6,404 bases of DNA, taken from NCBI GenBank assembly GCA_946477805.1, contig CAMKZP010000226.1, positions 1-6,404 of the forward strand, read 5' to 3'. Made by a program: the position numbers and the translations under genes. Shown piece by piece: positions 5,920 through 6,404 of this stretch (position 1 is the first letter of the stretch; each line of letters starts with the position of its first letter). The notes under the pieces are model-generated. The model did no database searches. It was not told the DNA's origin and saw only the letters and a list, made by a program, of their open reading frames with translations. Source of the DNA: an uncultured Enterobacter sp. (GTDB lineage: Bacteria; Pseudomonadota; Gammaproteobacteria; Enterobacterales; Enterobacteriaceae).

Positions 5920-5932
5920 GATGCGCTCCTGT
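5917..5932 (-). promoter_or_regulatory. leuA ribosome binding site that decides the start
   Basis: On the - strand ACAGGAGCGCATC directly precedes ATG at 5919-5917, placing AGGAG at the normal distance (7 nt). An upstream in-frame GTG at 5943 would add eight residues (MKRQQERI) encoded by the SD itself and has no SD of its own, so the ATG is preferred. Confidence 0.8.
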
Positions 5933-5938
5933 TGTCTT

Positions 5939-5952
5939 TTCACTATCGTGAA
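5939..5952. promoter_or_regulatory. Short perfect dyad upstream of leuA
   Basis: TTCAC (5939-5943) and GTGAA (5948-5952) form a perfect inverted repeat around TATC, 20 nt before the leuA start. It could be a regulator operator or a small leader hairpin. No convincing sigma-70 promoter pair was found in 5920-6020, so its role is open. A 5-bp dyad may occur by chance. Confidence 0.3.
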
Positions 5953-6020
5953 GGGATTTCAGGAGCGCTGCTTTATCGGAACTGACAATCGCTGTTGCGT
6001 TTTGGACATCCGTGGAAGTT

Positions 6021-6079
6021 GCCCGGTGGCGCTGTGCTTACCGGGCCTACGATCGTAGGCCGGGTAAGGCGTAGCCGCG
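6021..6079. repeat. REP/BIME: two REP units tail to tail
   Basis: Unit 1 (6021-6050) reads GCCCGGTGGCGC, then CTTACCGGGCCTAC. Unit 2 is inverted (6055 to about 6079) and starts GTAGGCCGGGTAAGGCG. The two meet at GATC and create an 18-bp perfect palindrome, GGCCTACGATCGTAGGCC (6044-6061), within a 32-bp near-perfect one (6037-6068, one G/G mismatch). This fits the enterobacterial REP consensus with its GGCCTAC tail. It lies 8 bp beyond the emrB stop, where REPs commonly stabilise mRNA 3' ends or bind gyrase/IHF, and separates emrB from the leuA promoter region. Confidence 0.9.
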
Positions 6080-6086
6080 CATAGGG

Positions 6087-6355
6087 CTAGTGCGCGCCCC
6101 CGCCCCCGCTACCGGCGCCAAACGGCGGTTTCGCGAACCACACCAGCCCTAGCAGGACGATAAAGATCCCTGCGGATATCCAGAAAATCTCGTTGGCAGA
6201 GATAATCAGTCCCTGGTTGGTGATCTGCTGGGCAATCCACCCTGACGCCTGCTGTTCCGTCATTCCCATGCCCTGAAGCTGGTTGTACAGCTCCCTTGAG
6301 TTAGGGTTGAACGGGTTCACCGCTTCGGTCAGCTGCGCGTGGTGCAAGGATTCAC
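6087..6355 (-). CDS. emrB: EmrB multidrug efflux MFS transporter, C-terminal 89 residues (truncated at contig end)
   Basis: The C-terminal end of EmrB, the 14-helix DHA2-family proton antiporter that works with EmrA and TolC to export hydrophobic drugs and uncouplers. What is left reads ESLHHAQLTEAVNPFNPNSR (periplasmic loop), then GMGMTEQQASGWIAQQITNQ, the last transmembrane helix ANEIFWISAGIFIVLLGLVW, and a cytoplasmic tail ending FGAGSGGGGAH. This is very close to the E. coli EmrB C-terminus. The stop is TAG at 6089-6087. Genomic sequence ends at 6355, where it joins adapter, so the missing N-terminus reflects the assembly and not a deletion. A TTG at 6347 could be taken for a start but encodes an internal Leu. 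In E. coli it is the second gene of emrAB, preceded by emrR/mprA. Confidence 0.95.
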
Positions 6356-6404
6356 CTGTCTCTTATACACATCTCCGAGCCCACGAGACAGGCAGAAATC
6401 TCGT
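6356..6404. other. Illumina Nextera adapter and i7 index (non-genomic contamination)
   Basis: CTGTCTCTTATACACATCT (6356-6374) is the Tn5 mosaic end used in Nextera tagmentation. CCGAGCCCACGAGAC (6375-6389) is the read-2 side adapter, AGGCAGAA (6390-6397) is an 8-nt i7 index of the Nextera set (N703 as I recall), and ATCTCGT (6398-6404) begins the P7 flow-cell sequence. It is an untrimmed library end, not a natural transposon, and breaks the emrB frame artificially. Confidence 0.98.

Noticed and set aside
5941..5943. GTG at 5943 as the leuA start
   Set aside because: The SD and an ATG lie downstream (5919); the extra residues would be encoded by the SD region.
6345..6347. TTG start giving an independent 86-aa protein
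   Set aside because: The frame continues upstream to 6355 as EmrB (ESLHHAQL) until it hits adapter; it is an internal codon.
6356..6374. Natural Tn5/IS50 end
   Set aside because: The 19-bp sequence is the engineered mosaic end and is followed directly by sequencing adapter, index and P7 bases.

Overview
The window reads as chromosomal DNA from a member of the Enterobacteriaceae. A tRNA-Arg(ACG) 3' part, yqaB, yqaA, gshA, micA, luxS and emrB follow each other as in the corresponding E. coli K-12 region (recalled, not searched). The proteins are close to but not identical with the K-12 ones: GshA, for example, is 514 aa against 518. Together with the high G+C of the right half and two extra genes absent from K-12 at this point, this suggests an Enterobacter/Lelliottia/Leclercia/Klebsiella-type organism. 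The exact genus cannot be fixed by eye.

Left part (1-1245): the sequence opens inside a tRNA-Arg gene. It is followed by yqaB (HAD sugar-phosphate phosphatase) and yqaA (small DedA/VTT-type membrane protein), which overlap by 4 nt as a translationally coupled pair. Middle (1246-3460): gshA (glutathione synthesis, TTG start) is followed by the small RNA gene micA on the opposite strand with a sigma-E type promoter, then by luxS (AI-2 synthesis and S-adenosylhomocysteine recycling). The 154-nt gshA-luxS gap therefore holds an sRNA, its terminator, its promoter and the luxS leader, all overlapping.

Right part (3461-6355): where E. coli K-12 has luxS facing emrB, this window carries a NimR/AraC-type regulator on the + strand and a 2-isopropylmalate synthase of the longer LeuA type on the - strand. 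Their 3' ends overlap by 14 bp. A REP-like palindrome separates luxS from the regulator, and a two-unit REP/BIME separates leuA from the 3' end of emrB. The leuA reading frame is broken by an apparent single-base deletion at about 4582; restoring one base gives a 551-aa protein.

The last 49 bases (6356-6404) are not genomic. They are the Nextera transposon mosaic end, adapter and an i7 index, so the emrB truncation is an assembly or library artefact. The most interesting biology is the compact micA/luxS regulatory gap, with an 11-bp inverted copy of the MicA seed in the luxS leader, and the regulator/leuA pair inserted between luxS and emrB. I saw no CRISPR array, insertion sequence or prophage.
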